Source: Alcaligenes sp. SORT26 (GTDB taxonomy: Bacteria; Pseudomonadota; Gammaproteobacteria; Burkholderiales; Burkholderiaceae_B). From it: a DNA stretch of 64,000 bases. The stretch's first letter is position 1. Every line of letters begins with the position of its first letter. The stretch spans positions 186,001 to 250,000 of the forward strand of contig NZ_CP070975.1 of NCBI RefSeq assembly GCF_017377875.1, read 5' to 3'. The position numbers were made by a program, and so were the translations under genes. The notes under the pieces are model-generated. The model saw only the letters and a list, made by a program, of their open reading frames with translations, searched no databases and was not told where the DNA came from. Positions 8,148 through 18,646 of this stretch are shown here, piece after piece.

Positions 8148-8798
8148 ATGGCTATAAAAAGCGTCGCCAAAGAAGCCCAGGAAATTGGGCTTGCTTCCGA
8201 CATGATTGAGCTGGGGGCGCGCTTGCAGGTTCTGCAAGCAGAAACATCACTAAGCTACGACCGGCTGGCCCGTTTGTACCGCGAAGTCAAAGGTTGCTCG
8301 CCGCCCAAGGGGATGCTGCCTTTTTCAGTCGACTGGTTCATGACCTGGCTGCCCAACATTCACTCCAGTCTTTTTTACAGTATTTACCAGTTCATGGCCG
8401 CGCATACGCCTTGCGATAAAAGCCGTGCCCTGGTGGAGGCGTATCGCCTGTACCTGGAGCAGTCTTCGGCGGGCCGTCTGGAAGTGGGGCCGGACGAGGA
8501 ACCTGTTCTGAGCTTTACCCGTGCCTGGATGCTGTTGCGCTTTTTTGATAGTGGCCTGTTGCAGTTGTCCCAGTGCGAACGCTGCAAGGGCGGCTTCGTC
8601 GCTCATGCACACGATCCCGAAGCGGGCTTTATTTGTGCGATTTGCCGTCCGCCACCCCGGGCGGGCAAAACACGCGCCAGCAAGGCACGCAGCACACCTA
8701 AGTCTCCTGCCAGCAAAAGTCGAAAATCAGAGCCGGTCAAGGAGGCGCAAGCCAGGGCAGATGGGCACGTCATCACCAATGCGGACGTGCCCGTTTAA
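8148..8798 (+). CDS. flhC: Flagellar transcriptional activator FlhC
   Basis: 216 residues, the DNA-binding partner of FlhD. The zinc site is intact: Cys143-x2-Cys146 and Cys163-x2-Cys166 (CERC...CAIC). The N-terminal part has the characteristic MIELGARLQVLQAETSLSYD and WFMTWLPNIHSSLFY. Beyond the zinc knuckle, about 45 residues form a Lys/Ser/Ala-rich basic tail, longer than in enteric FlhC (about 192 aa). Start at ATG 8148; an in-frame TTG 24 nt upstream is less likely. A 190-bp gap separates it from motA. Confidence 0.93.
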   Translation: MAIKSVAKEAQEIGLASDMIELGARLQVLQAETSLSYDRLARLYREVKGCSPPKGMLPFSVDWFMTWLPNIHSSLFYSIYQFMAAHTPCDKSRALVEAYRLYLEQSSAGRLEVGPDEEPVLSFTRAWMLLRFFDSGLLQLSQCERCKGGFVAHAHDPEAGFICAICRPPPRAGKTRASKARSTPKSPASKSRKSEPVKEAQARADGHVITNADVPV

Positions 8799-8989
8799 GT
8801 AGAGCTTTTACCGTCAGTGTGCAGCAAAGCCGGATGGATGCTGGTTTTTGATGTCGATCTGATAAGAATCTGAACGTGTCAAGGCAACTGGAAGCGTCGA
8901 TCTAGGCTAGAAAAAGGCCTTTAACGCGTCGTTTTAGCCCGGTTGCTTGCCGCCATCATTAGCAGCGTGTATTTGAAGAAGGCGTATCC

Positions 8990-9865
8990 GTGCTTATCAT
9001 CCTTGGATATATCATTGTTTTCGTCTCCGTTTTCGGGAGCTTTGTGGGCCTGGGTGGGCATTTAGGTGCGCTCTACCAGCCTTTTGAATTACTGCTGATT
9101 GGTGGCGCGGCCCTGGGGGCCTATTTTGCGTCCAACAGTGGCAAGTCCATCAAGCTGCTCGCGAAAGCCTTGCCGATTGCGTTCCGCAGCAGCCCCTATA
9201 ACAAGCAGTTGTACATGCAACTGATGGGGATGTTGTCCGTGCTGCTGAACAAGGCACGCCGCGATGGCATGATGTCCATCGAAGCCGATATCGAGAATCC
9301 TGAACAAAGTCCCATCTTTGCCGACTACCCCAACGTGGTGAAAGATCCGGCCTTGATGAACTTTGTGTCTGACTACCTGCGTTTGATGATCAGCGGCAAT
9401 ATGAGCTCGTTTGAAATCGAAACGCTGATGGATCAGGACATCGAAACTCACCAGCACGAGCGCAACGTGCCTGCACGCGCCTTGCGTGAAGTGTCTGACG
9501 CCTTGCCCGCTTTCGGGATTGTGGCGGCGGTACTGGGTGTGGTGAAAGCCCTGGCGTCTGTGGACCAGCCGCCTGCGGTGCTGGCCGATCTGATCTCCAA
9601 AGCCATGGTCGGGACCTTTCTGGGTATTTTGCTGGCCTATGGTTTCGTGGCTCCCTTGGCTGCAACCATCGAGCGTCGTACCTCTGACTCGGTCAAGGTG
9701 CTGGAGTGCATCAAGGTGACCTTGCTGGCCAACCTGAACGGCTACCCGCCTCAGTTGGCGGTGGAGTTTGGCCGTAAAGTGCTGTTCTCCTCGGATCGCC
9801 CTTCGTTCCAGGAACTGGAAGAGCATGTACGTCAGGCCCGTTCGGGTGCTGGTCGCAAAGCCTAA
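8990..9865 (+). CDS. motA: Flagellar stator protein MotA
   Basis: 291 residues with four membrane segments (two near the N-terminus, two about 168-190 and 200-222) and a large cytoplasmic loop that contacts FliG. It forms the proton channel with MotB. The family motif LREVSDALPAFGIVAAVLGVV spans the conserved Pro of the third helix. It starts with GTG at 8990, supported by an AGAAGG ribosome site ending 7 nt before. It is probably in an operon with motB and cheA. I saw no sigma-28 box in the 190 bp upstream. Confidence 0.96.
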   Translation: MLIILGYIIVFVSVFGSFVGLGGHLGALYQPFELLLIGGAALGAYFASNSGKSIKLLAKALPIAFRSSPYNKQLYMQLMGMLSVLLNKARRDGMMSIEADIENPEQSPIFADYPNVVKDPALMNFVSDYLRLMISGNMSSFEIETLMDQDIETHQHERNVPARALREVSDALPAFGIVAAVLGVVKALASVDQPPAVLADLISKAMVGTFLGILLAYGFVAPLAATIERRTSDSVKVLECIKVTLLANLNGYPPQLAVEFGRKVLFSSDRPSFQELEEHVRQARSGAGRKA

Positions 9866-9877
9866 GCGGATGCGTTC

Positions 9878-10816
9878 ATGAGCAACCATAAGGACCGAGT
9901 CATTATCCGTCGCAAGAAGACGGCGCATGCAGAGCACCACGGTGGTAGTTGGAAAATTGCCTACGCCGACTTCATGACGGCGATGATGGCTTTTTTCCTG
10001 GTGATGTGGATTCTTTCCCTAGTTCCCAAGCAGGACTTGAAGGAAATTGCCGATTACTTTCGCATGCCCTTGATGGACGCTGTTTCCGGCGGCTATCAGG
10101 CGGACTACTCGCGCAGTGTGATTCCTGGCGGCCAGCCTAGCCTGGTGCCTAATCCTCACCCCGGAGCCAATCCCGGTCAGGCGGCCGATGACCGTCTGGA
10201 TGTGGAGCGTCTGGAAGATTTGAAATCGGCTCTGGAAGAGCTGATTCGCATTGACCCCGTCCTGAAAGAGTTCCGTCCGCAATTGCTGCTGGACATGACC
10301 CAGGACGGTTTGCGCATTCAGATTATTGACCGTCAAAGCCGCCCCATGTTCTCCACGGGCAGTGCGCAGGTGCAGATTTACATGCGAGCCATTTTGCGCT
10401 CGCTCAGCGCTCCTTTGAACGAGATGCCCAATCGCATCCTGATTTCCGGCCACACCGACTCGCTGCAATACGCCAGTGGCGAGCGTTTGTACAGTAACTG
10501 GGAGCTGTCCGCCGACCGTGCCAACGCCGCTCGACAGGAACTGGTGGCTGGTGGTCTGGCCGAGGCCAAAGTCAAGCAGGTCGTGGGTTTGGCCGATAGT
10601 GTGAGCCTGGTTAAAGATAACCCTGCGGCAGCCGTAAATCGACGTATCAGCCTGCTCGTGCTCAATAGCCGGGCGGAACGACGCATGGACGAGCAAGCCG
10701 CAAGCGGTTCGGAAGAGTTCGATTTGCGCGAAGCCATGCAGGAGACCGAAGGACCTATCAGTATTCATATTCCCGGTCTGCCTGAGATGCCTTCTGCCTT
10801 GCCTGTGGTGCCTTAG
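9878..10816 (+). CDS. motB: Flagellar stator protein MotB
   Basis: 312 residues. A basic N-terminus is followed by a single membrane helix with the proton-carrying Asp31 in YADFMTAMMAFFLVMWIL. The C-terminal OmpA-like peptidoglycan-binding domain (about 170-275) contains ISGHTDSLQYASGERLYSNW. It anchors the stator to the cell wall. It lies 12 nt after motA. Confidence 0.96.
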   Translation: MSNHKDRVIIRRKKTAHAEHHGGSWKIAYADFMTAMMAFFLVMWILSLVPKQDLKEIADYFRMPLMDAVSGGYQADYSRSVIPGGQPSLVPNPHPGANPGQAADDRLDVERLEDLKSALEELIRIDPVLKEFRPQLLLDMTQDGLRIQIIDRQSRPMFSTGSAQVQIYMRAILRSLSAPLNEMPNRILISGHTDSLQYASGERLYSNWELSADRANAARQELVAGGLAEAKVKQVVGLADSVSLVKDNPAAAVNRRISLLVLNSRAERRMDEQAASGSEEFDLREAMQETEGPISIHIPGLPEMPSALPVVP

Positions 10817-10903
10817 GGCCTGACAAGCGGCCCTGAAGGCCCGGGTGTTTGGGCTGTGCTTTTTGTTTTGTTGTTCTAAGCCATAACCAAGAAGGAAGTG
10901 TTC

Positions 10904-12991
10904 ATGAGCTCCGGCGTAGATCTGAGTCAGTTTTACGAAACCTTTTTCGATGAAGCCGATGAGTTGCTGGCGGACATGGAGCGCTTGCTGCTGGAGTTGG
11001 ATCTGGATGAGCCTGATCGCGATCAGCTCAACGCCATCTTCCGGGCCGCGCACTCGATCAAGGGCGGTGCAGGCACTTTTGGTTGTTTCGGCCAGCTGGC
11101 TGAAACCACCCACTTACTCGAAAATCTGCTCGATCTGGTCCGTAATGGCGAGATGCAATTGCGCAAGGACATGATTGACCTCTTTCTGGAAACCAAGGAC
11201 GTGCTAACCGGACAAGTCAATGCCTACCGCGAGGAACAGGAGCCTGACGAGGAAGCCTACACCCGCATCTGCGCGCAATTAAGGCAGTTGGCCCTGGAGC
11301 AAAAGGGCATTTTGGCAACCGACACGAAAGGAACCGAAGCGATCCTGCAAGCGGAACCCGAGCCAGCGCCGGAACCGGCTGCGGATGCCGACGGTTTGCC
11401 GCTATGGGTATCCATGGGGCCCGTGTCGGATAAAGATGCCGAGGCACTGCAACAAGAAATGGAGTTGATGGGCAATATCGTCCATCAAACCCGCGAAGGC
11501 GATCGCCTGGATATCTGGCTGGAAACCACGGGCTCGGCGGACGATATTCTGGCCGTGTGCTGCTTTATCCTGAATGCCGATCAGGTGGCGGTGAAACCGG
11601 CGGCGGCTCCTGGGCAAGCGGCTTCTGCTACAAACGCTGCTCCTGCTGTTGCGGTAGCCTCCGAGCCTGCCGCTCCTGTTGTCGCACCAGCCGCTGCCGC
11701 TCCTGCGGCGACTCCTGCTGCGGCTGCTGAGCCTGCAAAAACTGAAGTGGCTGCGCCTGCTGCCGCTCCCAAAGCCGCCGACAAACCGGCCAAAGCGGCC
11801 GCGCCCAAAGAGTCCGGCACGATCCGTGTGGGCGTGGAAAAAGTCGACCAGATCATCAACCTGGTGGGCGAGCTGGTGATTACCCAGGCCATGCTGGTGC
11901 AAACCGCCTCAACCCTGGACCCGGTTGTTCACGACCGTCTGTTGAACGGCATCGAGCAGTTGGAGCGCAATGCGCGCGATCTGCAAGAGTCCGTGATGTC
12001 CATCCGCATGATGCCGATGGACTACGTGTTCAGCCGCTTCCCGCGTGTGGTGCGTGAAAGCGCGGCCCGCATGGACAAGAAGATTCGTCTGGTCACCAAA
12101 GGGCAGGCCACCGAACTGGACAAGAGCCTGATCGAACGCATTATTGACCCGTTGACCCACCTGGTGCGCAACAGTATCGACCACGGTATTGAAATGCCCG
12201 AGGATCGTCTGGCCGCGGGTAAGGAAGAAGAGGGCGTGTTGACGCTGTCGGCCCAGCATCAGGGCGGCCACATCATCATTGAAGTGGTGGACGATGGCGC
12301 TGGTCTGAACCGCGAACGTATTCTGAAGAAAGCCATGTCCTCGGGCTTGCCGGTGACCGAGACCATGCCGGACGATGAAGTCTGGCAACTGATTTTTGCT
12401 CCCGGCTTTTCCACTGCCGACAAAGTCACGGAAATTTCCGGGCGTGGCGTGGGTATGGACGTGGTGCGACGCAATATTCAAAGCATGGGCGGTCACGTGC
12501 AGTTGTACTCCCGTGCGGGCAAGGGAACGACCACCCGGATTGTGCTGCCGCTGACGCTGGCCATTTTGGACGGCATGTCGGTGCAGGTGGGCAACGAGGT
12601 CTTTATTCTGCCTTTGGCCCACGTTACGGAATCCATGCAGCCTACTGAAGAGCAGTTGCGCCGCGTGTCCGATACTGATCACGTGATGTTTGTGCGTGGC
12701 GAGTATCTGCCCCTGATTTCCCTGCGGGACATCTTCTCGGTCGATGGGGCCGAGACCGATGTGACCCGCGCTATTGCCGTTATCTTGCAGGCCGAAGACA
12801 TGCGCTTTGCCTTGCTGGTCGATCACCTGATTGGTCAGCATCAAGTCGTGGTCAAGAACCTGGAAGCCAACTATCGAAAAATTCCGGGTATTTCCGCTGC
12901 CACCATTTTGGGTGATGGCAGCGTAGCCCTGATTGTTGATGTTTTTGCCTTGCAACGTCTGGCGCGTGACCCCGCCTCGACGTGGGCCTGA
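10904..12991 (+). CDS. cheA: Chemotaxis histidine kinase CheA
   Basis: 695 residues. The Hpt domain carries phospho-acceptor His50 in [15 protein letters not shown]2-like region (about 160-235) precedes an Ala/Pro-rich linker (about 230-300). The dimerisation and kinase domains contain [10 protein letters not shown] (N box), VDDGAGLN (G1) and [11 protein letters not shown] (G2). The C-terminal CheW-like domain runs from about 560. It phosphorylates CheY and CheB in response to MCPs. ATG 10904 is chosen over GTG 10898 because AAGGA (10892-10896) lies 7 nt before it. Confidence 0.97.
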   Translation: MSSGVDLSQFYETFFDEADELLADMERLLLELDLDEPDRDQLNAIFRAAHSIKGGAGTFGCFGQLAETTHLLENLLDLVRNGEMQLRKDMIDLFLETKDVLTGQVNAYREEQEPDEEAYTRICAQLRQLALEQKGILATDTKGTEAILQAEPEPAPEPAADADGLPLWVSMGPVSDKDAEALQQEMELMGNIVHQTREGDRLDIWLETTGSADDILAVCCFILNADQVAVKPAAAPGQAASATNAAPAVAVASEPAAPVVAPAAAAPAATPAAAAEPAKTEVAAPAAAPKAADKPAKAAAPKESGTIRVGVEKVDQIINLVGELVITQAMLVQTASTLDPVVHDRLLNGIEQLERNARDLQESVMSIRMMPMDYVFSRFPRVVRESAARMDKKIRLVTKGQATELDKSLIERIIDPLTHLVRNSIDHGIEMPEDRLAAGKEEEGVLTLSAQHQGGHIIIEVVDDGAGLNRERILKKAMSSGLPVTETMPDDEVWQLIFAPGFSTADKVTEISGRGVGMDVVRRNIQSMGGHVQLYSRAGKGTTTRIVLPLTLAILDGMSVQVGNEVFILPLAHVTESMQPTEEQLRRVSDTDHVMFVRGEYLPLISLRDIFSVDGAETDVTRAIAVILQAEDMRFALLVDHLIGQHQVVVKNLEANYRKIPGISAATILGDGSVALIVDVFALQRLARDPASTWA

Positions 12992-13007
12992 TTATTCGGA
13001 GATCTTT

Positions 13008-13508
13008 ATGTCCAACGACTTTACTTCCCACTCCGAAGCTGCCGAGGCTGGCGGCAAGGAGTATCTGGTATTTACTCTGGGTGACCAGGAATACGGTATC
13101 GATATTCTGAAAGTTCAGGAGATCCGGGGCTACGACTCCCAGACCGTCACCCGTATTGCCAACGTACCCCAGTTCATCAAGGGCGTTACCAATCTGCGCG
13201 GCGTGATTGTGCCTATCGCGGACTTGCGTGTGCGCTTCAACATGGAACGCGTGGAGTACGACCACCAGACCGTGGTGGTGATTCTGAATCTACACGATCG
13301 CGTGGTCGGCGTTGTTGTCGATGGCGTATCGGACGTGCTGGTCTTGCAGTCGTCACAGATCAGCGCAGCCCCCAGCTTTGGCACCGCCTTTTCAACCGAA
13401 TACCTGACCGGTATCGGCACGCTGGGCGAACGCATGCTGATTTTGGTGGATATTGAAAAACTGATGACCAGCGAAGAGATGGCTCTGGTTGACAGCGCAG
13501 TGGCCTGA
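13008..13508 (+). CDS. cheW: Chemotaxis coupling protein CheW
   Basis: 166 residues with one CheW domain. Motifs include [22 protein letters not shown], split here as [15 protein letters not shown] and ILKVQEI, followed by [16 protein letters not shown]. It links MCP signalling tips to CheA. ATG 13008 has GGAG (12998-13001) upstream. An earlier open frame inside cheA is not conserved. It lies 16 nt after cheA, within the che operon. Confidence 0.96.
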   Translation: MSNDFTSHSEAAEAGGKEYLVFTLGDQEYGIDILKVQEIRGYDSQTVTRIANVPQFIKGVTNLRGVIVPIADLRVRFNMERVEYDHQTVVVILNLHDRVVGVVVDGVSDVLVLQSSQISAAPSFGTAFSTEYLTGIGTLGERMLILVDIEKLMTSEEMALVDSAVA

Positions 13509-13636
13509 TCGCCCGAGTCTGTAAAGACGAGCGTAGCGGGGACTTGTTCTAACGGGTCCTTCAAGGATTGTTCGGGTCGGGGGAGGCGTCACAAGCGCCT
13601 CTGATGTTCGGATCTACTCTAGACAAGGTGCTTGCA

Positions 13637-15373
13637 ATGCTGGATGGATTACGTTTGACCAATCTGAAGGTGCGGACCAGTCTGATTCTGGTACTGGTGT
13701 TTTTTTTAGCTATGTTGGTGGCAGGTGCGGCCCTGGGGATTTTGTCCCTGCGCGCCAATAACGGTGCGCTGCAAAGCATCGTGGTCAACCAGCGCGTAGG
13801 CTCGGCCATGTATCAGGCCATCGAGCGCTACAAAGAGACCCAAACCCTGATTGGACGAGCGGCCATCAGCTACGTGGTCACCAATGATCTGCAAAATCAG
13901 GATCTGATGGCCGAGTGGAGCGATGGCGCGCCCAAGGCCTCGGCGATCAGCACGGCGACCCGTGACGCGCTGGATGCCACGCGCAAGCAGTTTGAGCAGG
14001 CCCAGGAAGCTTTCTTTGAATATCAGGGTGTGGCCACTCAACTGGAAGGTACTAACGACTATTACCAGCGCGTGGATGCGGCCTTCATGTCCCTGATGCA
14101 AGGCGGTGTGCTGCCCTTGATTGCCTATCTGGAGCAGGGTGATATTGCCGGTTTCCGCAGCTACGTGGCCACGACGACCAAGTTCCTGGAAGAGGACTTG
14201 TACAGTGCCTTGAATACTTTGCAGGAAGCCCAGCAGCGCTCTATTGATACGCAATATCAGAAAGAAAATGATCAGTACAACATGGTGATTCGTCTGGTGG
14301 GTCTGGCCATGGTGCTCTGTCTGTTTATTTCGCTGGCCGTGTATGTGTTCCTGAATCGCATGGTACTGCGCCCCTTGCGTCTGGCCGGTGCGCACTTTGA
14401 TCGTATCGCCAGCGGGGATTTGACCCAGCGCGTGGAAGTGAAGTCCACCAATGAAATCGGGGTGTTGTACGACGCGGTACGTCGTATGCAGAGCAGCCTG
14501 CAAGCCATGGTGATGACGGTGCGCCAGGGCGTGGAAGAAATTACCTTTGGCTCGCATGAAATCTATGTAGGCAATACGGATTTGAGCAGCCGTACTGAAG
14601 AGCAGGCCGCGTCCTTGCAGCAAACCGCCGCCAGTATGGAGCAGTTGGCCAGCACCGTGCGTCAGAACTCGGATAATGCGCAGCAAGCGGATCAGGTTGC
14701 CAAGAATGCGTCGGAAGTGGCGCTGCGCGGTGGTCAGGCTGTCTCTACCGTGGTGCAAACCATGGAAGACCTGTCGGCCAGTTCCGGGCAAATCGCCCAG
14801 ATTGTGAACGTGATCGACGGCATTGCGTTCCAGACCAATATTCTGGCCCTGAATGCAGCGGTAGAAGCTGCCCGTGCTGGTGAGCAAGGCAAGGGTTTTG
14901 CGGTAGTGGCCGGTGAAGTACGTAGTCTGGCCCAGCGCAGTGCGCAGGCCGCGCGTGAGATCAAAGGCTTGATCGAGCAGTCTTTGGCCAAAGTCAAAGA
15001 AGGCACCCGTCAGGTGGATGAAGCGGGCAAGGTGGTCATGGAAGTTGTCAGCTCGGTTCAGAGCGTGACGACCATCATGGCGGAAATTTCCTCGGCCTCG
15101 AACGAGCAGTCCGAAGGTATTGAGCAGGTTAATCGGGCCGTTGCACAAATGGATGTGGTTGTGCAGCAAAACGCGGCTCTGGTGGAGCAGGCAACAGCAG
15201 CGGCAGGGTCCTTGCAGGATCAGGCCACCCGTTTGTCCGATGCCGTGTCGGCATTCAAAGTGGGCGCGCAAGACATTATTGATGATCCGTTTGATGCGTC
15301 CGAACCGGAGCGTTTGCGTTCCAGCGAGCGCTTGTCGACGGGGCCTTTTAGCGGGACCTTGGCCAGCCTGTAG
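13637..15373 (+). CDS. Methyl-accepting chemotaxis protein with TarH-type sensor
   Basis: 578 residues. TM1 is at about residues 13-35, a periplasmic four-helix (TarH-like) ligand domain at about 36-215, and TM2 at about 220-240. HAMP ([20 protein letters not shown]) and the methylation and signalling helices follow, with the hairpin tip [23 protein letters not shown] 13637 is preferred because AAGG (13625-13628) lies 8 nt upstream and the sequence then starts like other MCPs; an upstream in-frame ATG at 13604 is possible. No C-terminal NWETF-type pentapeptide is present. The ligand is unknown. It sits between cheW and cheR, as tar does in enterics. Confidence 0.93.
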   Translation: MLDGLRLTNLKVRTSLILVLVFFLAMLVAGAALGILSLRANNGALQSIVVNQRVGSAMYQAIERYKETQTLIGRAAISYVVTNDLQNQDLMAEWSDGAPKASAISTATRDALDATRKQFEQAQEAFFEYQGVATQLEGTNDYYQRVDAAFMSLMQGGVLPLIAYLEQGDIAGFRSYVATTTKFLEEDLYSALNTLQEAQQRSIDTQYQKENDQYNMVIRLVGLAMVLCLFISLAVYVFLNRMVLRPLRLAGAHFDRIASGDLTQRVEVKSTNEIGVLYDAVRRMQSSLQAMVMTVRQGVEEITFGSHEIYVGNTDLSSRTEEQAASLQQTAASMEQLASTVRQNSDNAQQADQVAKNASEVALRGGQAVSTVVQTMEDLSASSGQIAQIVNVIDGIAFQTNILALNAAVEAARAGEQGKGFAVVAGEVRSLAQRSAQAAREIKGLIEQSLAKVKEGTRQVDEAGKVVMEVVSSVQSVTTIMAEISSASNEQSEGIEQVNRAVAQMDVVVQQNAALVEQATAAAGSLQDQATRLSDAVSAFKVGAQDIIDDPFDASEPERLRSSERLSTGPFSGTLASL

Positions 15374-15377
15374 TCAT

Positions 15378-16220
15378 ATGAGCACATCTGTGGAACCTTT
15401 TGTTTATACATTGCCCTCGATCCCGCAAGCCTCGAGGGCCGACTGTGAGCGAGCCGCGCGCTTGCTCAAGTCGTATGCGGGCATCATCTTAGGTACCCAC
15501 AAAGAAGATATGGTGGCGCGCACCTTGGGAATGCGCAGTCAGAACGCAGGCATGCGGGAGGTACGTCAGTACCTGGATATTCTGGAGCAGGATACCCACA
15601 GCCAGGAATGGCAAGACTTCGTCAACGCGTTCACCATCAATCACACCGCGTTTTTTCGCGAGCAGCACCACTTCGATATCCTGGGCAAGTTTGTCAGCAC
15701 CCGCGGCAAACCCCTGGATATCTGGTGCAGTGCCGCCTCGACCGGCGAGGAAGCCTATTCCATCGCCATGACGGTGCGCGAACACTGCCCGTCGCCCGAT
15801 GTGAATGTCTCCATCCTGGCCAGTGATATCGATTCGGCGGCCTTGGACAAGGCCCGTCAGGGCATGTACACCCTGGAGCGCATTCAGCCCGTTCCCGATC
15901 TGTGGCTGCCGCGTTATTTTCAGCGTGGTGTGGGCGCTCGCAAGGGCTTGGCGCGTGTCAAACCCGTGTTGCGCAATATGGTGGAGTTCGAGGAGTTCAA
16001 CCTGGTGGGTCCGGCCTGGCCGTCTTCCAGCCGTTTTGATGTGATCTTCTGTAGAAACACCATGATTTATTTTGACCGGGAAGATCAGACGCGCATCCTG
16101 GAACGATTCGCCGCGGTGACCAAACCGGGCGGCCTGTTGTTTGTGGGGCACTCCGAGAACTTCTCCTACCTGACCAAGGCGTTTCGTTTGCTGGGTCAGA
16201 CGGTGTATGTCCGGAACTAG
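15378..16220 (+). CDS. cheR: Chemotaxis protein methyltransferase CheR
   Basis: 280 residues. The N-terminal helical domain is followed by the SAM-binding domain with DIWCSAASTGEEAYSIAM, ILASDIDSAAL, the CheR-specific VIFCRNTMIYFD and GGLLFVGHSEN. It methylates Glu residues on MCPs. The start ATG is 4 nt after the MCP stop; the frame continues upstream only as a shadow of the MCP gene. It is probably translationally coupled to the MCP. Confidence 0.96.
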   Translation: MSTSVEPFVYTLPSIPQASRADCERAARLLKSYAGIILGTHKEDMVARTLGMRSQNAGMREVRQYLDILEQDTHSQEWQDFVNAFTINHTAFFREQHHFDILGKFVSTRGKPLDIWCSAASTGEEAYSIAMTVREHCPSPDVNVSILASDIDSAALDKARQGMYTLERIQPVPDLWLPRYFQRGVGARKGLARVKPVLRNMVEFEEFNLVGPAWPSSSRFDVIFCRNTMIYFDREDQTRILERFAAVTKPGGLLFVGHSENFSYLTKAFRLLGQTVYVRN

Positions 16221-16274
16221 GGTCTGAAGAGTCTTACCAAGCCCTGAGCTCTGTTGGCGCTTGATATCGGGATT

Positions 16275-17342
16275 ATGAGTAGCATGAAGAAAATTCGAGT
16301 TTTGTGTGTAGACGATTCCGCCCTGGTGCGCAGCCTGATGGTGGAAATTATCAATAGTCATGCGGACATGGAAGTGGTGGCAGTAGCCCCCGATCCGCTG
16401 GTGGCGCGCGAGCTGATCAAGGAACACAATCCGGATGTGCTGACGCTGGACGTCGAGATGCCGCGCATGGACGGGCTGGACTTTCTGGAGCGCTTGATGC
16501 GCTTGCGTCCCATGCCCGTGGTGATGGTGTCCTCGCTGACGGAGCGCAATTCGGATGTGACCTTGCGTGCTCTGGAGCTGGGCGCGGTGGACTTTGTGAC
16601 CAAGCCCAAGCTGGGCCTGCGCGATGGTTTGCTGGATTACTCGGATCTGATTGCCGACAAAATCCGTGCTGCTTCCATTGCGCGCCCACGTCGTGCGGCA
16701 CCGGCTACCGCGGGCTCGGCCCCGGCGCGTCGCCTGACACACAACTTCTCGACCACTGAAAAACTGATCATGATCGGTGCGTCCACGGGCGGCACTGAAG
16801 CCATTCGCCAGGTGCTGGAGCCTTTGCCCGCCAACTGCCCGGCCATCATGATTACCCAACATATGCCTGCCGGTTTCACGCGCTCGTTTGTGAACCGTCT
16901 GGATGGTCTGTGCTCCATGCAGGTGCACGAGGCTGAAGATGGTCAGCGCGTCTTGCCTGGCCACGTGTATTTGGCTCCCGGCGGCGTGGCCCATATGAAG
17001 CTGGCCCGTTCGGGTGCCAACTATGTGGTCAAGCTGGTGGACAGCGAACCCGTCAATCGCCACCGTCCCTCAGTCGATGTGCTGTTTCACTCTGCCGCCG
17101 AGCTGGCTGGCCGCAATGCGGTGGGTGTGATCCTGACCGGCATGGGCAAGGACGGTGCGCAAGGTTTGCTGGCCATGAAGCAAGCCGGTGCCATGACCTT
17201 TGCCCAGGACGAGGCTACCAGCGTGGTGTTTGGTATGCCGCGCGAAGCCTTGCAAATTGGCGCCGCGGATATCGCCTTACCTTTGGGGCAGATTAGCGAA
17301 CGAATTCTAGCTAGTGTGGGGGCCTTTGGGCACCGTGTATAA
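16275..17342 (+). CDS. cheB: Chemotaxis protein-glutamate methylesterase CheB
   Basis: 355 residues. The receiver domain has acidic VDDSALVR and phospho-acceptor Asp59 ([11 protein letters not shown]). The C-terminal esterase domain carries the triad elements Ser in [11 protein letters not shown], His in [10 protein letters not shown] and Asp in [11 protein letters not shown]. It removes or deamidates MCP methyl sites and opposes CheR. Start: ATG 16275 or ATG 16284, 9 nt later; a GGGA at 16269-16272 fits the second slightly better. The cheD gene often found beside cheB is absent. Confidence 0.94.
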   Translation: MSSMKKIRVLCVDDSALVRSLMVEIINSHADMEVVAVAPDPLVARELIKEHNPDVLTLDVEMPRMDGLDFLERLMRLRPMPVVMVSSLTERNSDVTLRALELGAVDFVTKPKLGLRDGLLDYSDLIADKIRAASIARPRRAAPATAGSAPARRLTHNFSTTEKLIMIGASTGGTEAIRQVLEPLPANCPAIMITQHMPAGFTRSFVNRLDGLCSMQVHEAEDGQRVLPGHVYLAPGGVAHMKLARSGANYVVKLVDSEPVNRHRPSVDVLFHSAAELAGRNAVGVILTGMGKDGAQGLLAMKQAGAMTFAQDEATSVVFGMPREALQIGAADIALPLGQISERILASVGAFGHRV

Positions 17343-17386
17343 ACGGGCCTGAACGCACTGGCATGCTACTCATTTGGAGAATGTAA

Positions 17387-17776
17387 ATGGTACAAAAAAA
17401 TATAAAGATTCTCGTCGTCGATGACTTTCCCACCATGCGCCGGATCATCAAGAACCTGCTCAAGGATCTGGGCTACGAGAACGTGGACGAAGCAGAGGAT
17501 GGTCAGATGGGCCTGGAGAAATTGCGTAATGGCAATTTCGAGTTCGTGGTCTCTGACTGGAACATGCCGAATCTGGATGGGCTGGAAATGCTCAAGCAGA
17601 TTCGTGCCGATGCCAGCCTGGCTTCCTTGCCGGTGCTGATGGTCACTGCCGAAGCCAAGAAAGAAAACATTATTGCCGCCGCCCAGGCGGGCGCCAATGG
17701 CTACGTCGTCAAACCTTTTACCGCCGCAACCCTGGAAGAGAAGCTGAACAAGATCTTCGAGAAAATGGGCGGTTAA
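17387..17776 (+). CDS. cheY: Chemotaxis response regulator CheY
   Basis: 129 residues, a single receiver domain. Asp12, Asp13, phospho-acceptor Asp57 (VVSDWNMPN), Thr87 and Lys109 (YVVKPF) match the enteric CheY numbering exactly. Phospho-CheY binds FliM and changes rotation bias. A GGAG ribosome site precedes the ATG. The next gene is cheZ, 13 nt away. Confidence 0.98.
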   Translation: MVQKNIKILVVDDFPTMRRIIKNLLKDLGYENVDEAEDGQMGLEKLRNGNFEFVVSDWNMPNLDGLEMLKQIRADASLASLPVLMVTAEAKKENIIAAAQAGANGYVVKPFTAATLEEKLNKIFEKMGG

Positions 17777-17789
17777 TACGGAGTACGTC

Positions 17790-18431
17790 ATGGATCCACA
17801 GCAAACACCGAATCATCCCGACCCCCAGAGCGTACCGGTTGATCTGGTCTACCGCATTGCCAACCTGACCCGCCTGCTGCGGGAAAGCATGCGCGAACTG
17901 GGGCTGGATCAGGCCATTAAAGATGCCGCGCACGCGATTCCGGATGCCCGTGATCGTCTGCACTATGTGGCTCGCATGACCGAGCAAGCCGCTAACCGCG
18001 TTCTGAACGCGGCCGAGCAGGTGCGTCCTTTGCAGGAGTCCTTGCAAGAGGATGCCCAGGCACTGGATGCCGAATGGGAACAGTGGTTTGAACAGCCGCT
18101 GGACCAGGATCAGGCCCGCGAGCTGGTCAAGCGCACCCGAGGTTTCTTGCGTGATGTGCCTGTCAAGGCCCAGCAGACGCAGGACAATCTGCTGGAAATC
18201 ATCATGGCCCAGGATTTTCAGGATCTGACCGGGCAGGTGATCACGCGCATGCTGGGCGTGGTCGGCACCATCGAGACCGAGCTGGTCCAGGTGCTGGTCG
18301 ATAACGTGCCCACCGAAAAACGCGAAGAAACTCAAAGCCTTATCAATGGGCCAGTGGTCTCGCCGGTGGCCTCGGAAGTGGTTACCAGCCAGGATCAGGT
18401 GGACGATTTGCTCGCCAATCTGGGCTTTTAA
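17790..18431 (+). CDS. cheZ: Phospho-CheY phosphatase CheZ
   Basis: 213 residues, a long helical hairpin protein. The catalytic stretch MAQDFQDLTGQVITRML contains the family Asp/Gln pair. The extreme C-terminus VDDLLANLGF is the CheY-binding peptide after a flexible linker. It ends the chemotaxis operon; a terminator follows. Confidence 0.97.
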   Translation: MDPQQTPNHPDPQSVPVDLVYRIANLTRLLRESMRELGLDQAIKDAAHAIPDARDRLHYVARMTEQAANRVLNAAEQVRPLQESLQEDAQALDAEWEQWFEQPLDQDQARELVKRTRGFLRDVPVKAQQTQDNLLEIIMAQDFQDLTGQVITRMLGVVGTIETELVQVLVDNVPTEKREETQSLINGPVVSPVASEVVTSQDQVDDLLANLGF

Positions 18432-18466
18432 TCCGCGTCCCCACTCGCATCCTGAGTTCGCTTGAT

Positions 18467-18495
18467 AAAGGCGCTGCACCTTGCAGCGCCTTTTT
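18467..18495 (+). terminator. Terminator after cheZ
   Basis: Perfect stem GGCGCTGCA / TGCAGCGCC with a 3-nt loop, preceded by AAA and followed by five T. It lies 35 nt past the cheZ stop and separates the mot-che operon from flhBAF. Confidence 0.92.
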
Positions 18496-18646
18496 GCTTG
18501 TGGGGAACAGCCTGCTTTTATCGGGCTTTCTCCGCGCTATCAGAGCCGCTGCGCTCTTTTAGAATGACCCCGCGGCCTGCAGTGCGAACGCGATATTCGT
18601 GCTGGGCGCGTGATTCATCCTTTCAATTCCTGCGTCTTGGCAGTCC

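Noticed and set aside
11580-11820. Repetitive GC-rich stretch in cheA as a CRISPR or DNA repeat
   Set aside because: It codes in frame for the Ala/Pro linker of CheA; no regular spacer structure.
13706-15271. Minus-strand open frame of 521 codons over the first MCP
   Set aside because: His/Gln-rich shadow of a conserved MCP; composition is that expected of an antisense frame.
15489-17063. Minus-strand open frame of 524 codons over cheR/cheB
   Set aside because: Spans two well-supported genes on the opposite strand; no recognisable domain.
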